A stretch of 64,000 nucleotides of DNA from Halosimplex carlsbadense 2-9-1 (lineage in GTDB: Archaea > Halobacteriota > Halobacteria > Halobacteriales > Haloarculaceae): positions 103,060 through 167,059 of the forward strand of contig NZ_AOIU01000009.1 in NCBI RefSeq assembly GCF_000337455.1. Reading direction: 5' to 3'. The translations under genes were made by a program, and so were the position numbers. Numbering within the stretch: position 1 is the stretch's first letter; the number at the start of each line of letters is the position of its first letter. Positions 63,976 to 64,000 of the stretch are shown here, one piece after another. The notes under the pieces are model-generated. The model saw only the letters and a program-made list of their open reading frames with translations, did no database searches and was not told the origin of the DNA.

Positions 63976-64000
63976 ATGGGGTCACTACACCGGATTGGGG
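63976..64000 (+). CDS. Start of a gene cut by the window edge
   Basis: ATG at 63976 opens MGSLHRIG and runs off the window. The only support is the well-placed TATA box. An ATG at 63953 in another frame (MQSVSLSVPWG) also stays open to the end. The product cannot be judged. Confidence 0.3.

Noticed and set aside
63700..63985. Short minus-strand frames at the right edge
   Set aside because: No protein-like composition, and they overlap a well-placed TATA box and start codon on the plus strand.
1..64000. tRNA, rRNA, CRISPR or transposase genes
   Set aside because: I looked for T-loop sequences, regular short repeats with spacers and DDE-type transposase motifs and saw none. The isolated ggttcga string near 16053 lies in a hairpin tract and does not fold as a tRNA.

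Overview
The window is a chromosomal segment of a haloarchaeon (class Halobacteria). The evidence is very high GC with strong third-position bias, strongly acidic proteins (Asp/Glu runs), an A-type ATP synthase, bacteriorhodopsin with its carotenoid and retinal genes, an archaeal class-1 release factor, GatD, twin-arginine lipoprotein signals, TATA boxes about 25-35 nt ahead of start codons, and many 1-14 nt gene overlaps. I saw no tRNA, rRNA, CRISPR array or transposase gene.

Layout. 1-13 kb: a truncated MobA-like nucleotidyltransferase, a GNAT acetyltransferase behind gatD, a HerA/FtsK-like ATPase, an Mre11/YhaO-like nuclease coupled to a membrane-spanning SMC/YhaN-like ATPase, a TrmB-type regulator, a DUF255 thioredoxin-domain protein, a small lipoprotein and the electron transfer flavoprotein pair. 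13-16.8 kb: a membrane-anchored winged-helix protein divergent from a secreted coiled-coil protein, a tract of perfect hairpins, and a VTE3-like quinone methyltransferase. 16.9-31.2 kb: the A-type ATP synthase operon atpHIKECFAB. A phototrophy cassette follows (LOV-domain Bat-like regulator, bacteriorhodopsin, lycopene cyclase, Brp/Blh beta-carotene cleavage enzyme), and only then atpD. The locus therefore encodes cyclisation of lycopene, retinal formation, light-driven proton pumping, ATP synthesis and a candidate light-sensing regulator.

31-40.7 kb: housekeeping and signalling genes (a DUF6276-like zinc ribbon protein, prf1, MinD-like ATPase, AIM24 protein, argS, a 37-residue membrane microprotein, a 7TM histidine kinase, an acidic coiled-coil protein). 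40.8-47.5 kb: the phosphate operon pstS-C-A-B-phoU plus an AbrB-PhoU regulator, with a cluster of GTAC motifs at its promoter. 47.6-49.1 kb: a phosphoesterase and an unknown protein. 49.2-56.7 kb: a complete dipeptide/oligopeptide ABC transporter. Its second ATPase carries an insertion of about 100 residues, and a strong hairpin follows the binding-protein gene. 57-60.6 kb: a phosphoesterase and polyphosphate kinase operon preceded by an 11-codon leader ORF. 60.7-64 kb: an HTH-like haloarchaeal protein and a receiver-PAS histidine kinase that lies between two gene remnants (the 3' end of an NmrA-like gene and the 3' end of a GH4 glycosidase gene). The window ends at the start of a further gene.

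All calls come from reading the sequence and protein motifs; no database search was run. Family names marked as recollection should be confirmed.
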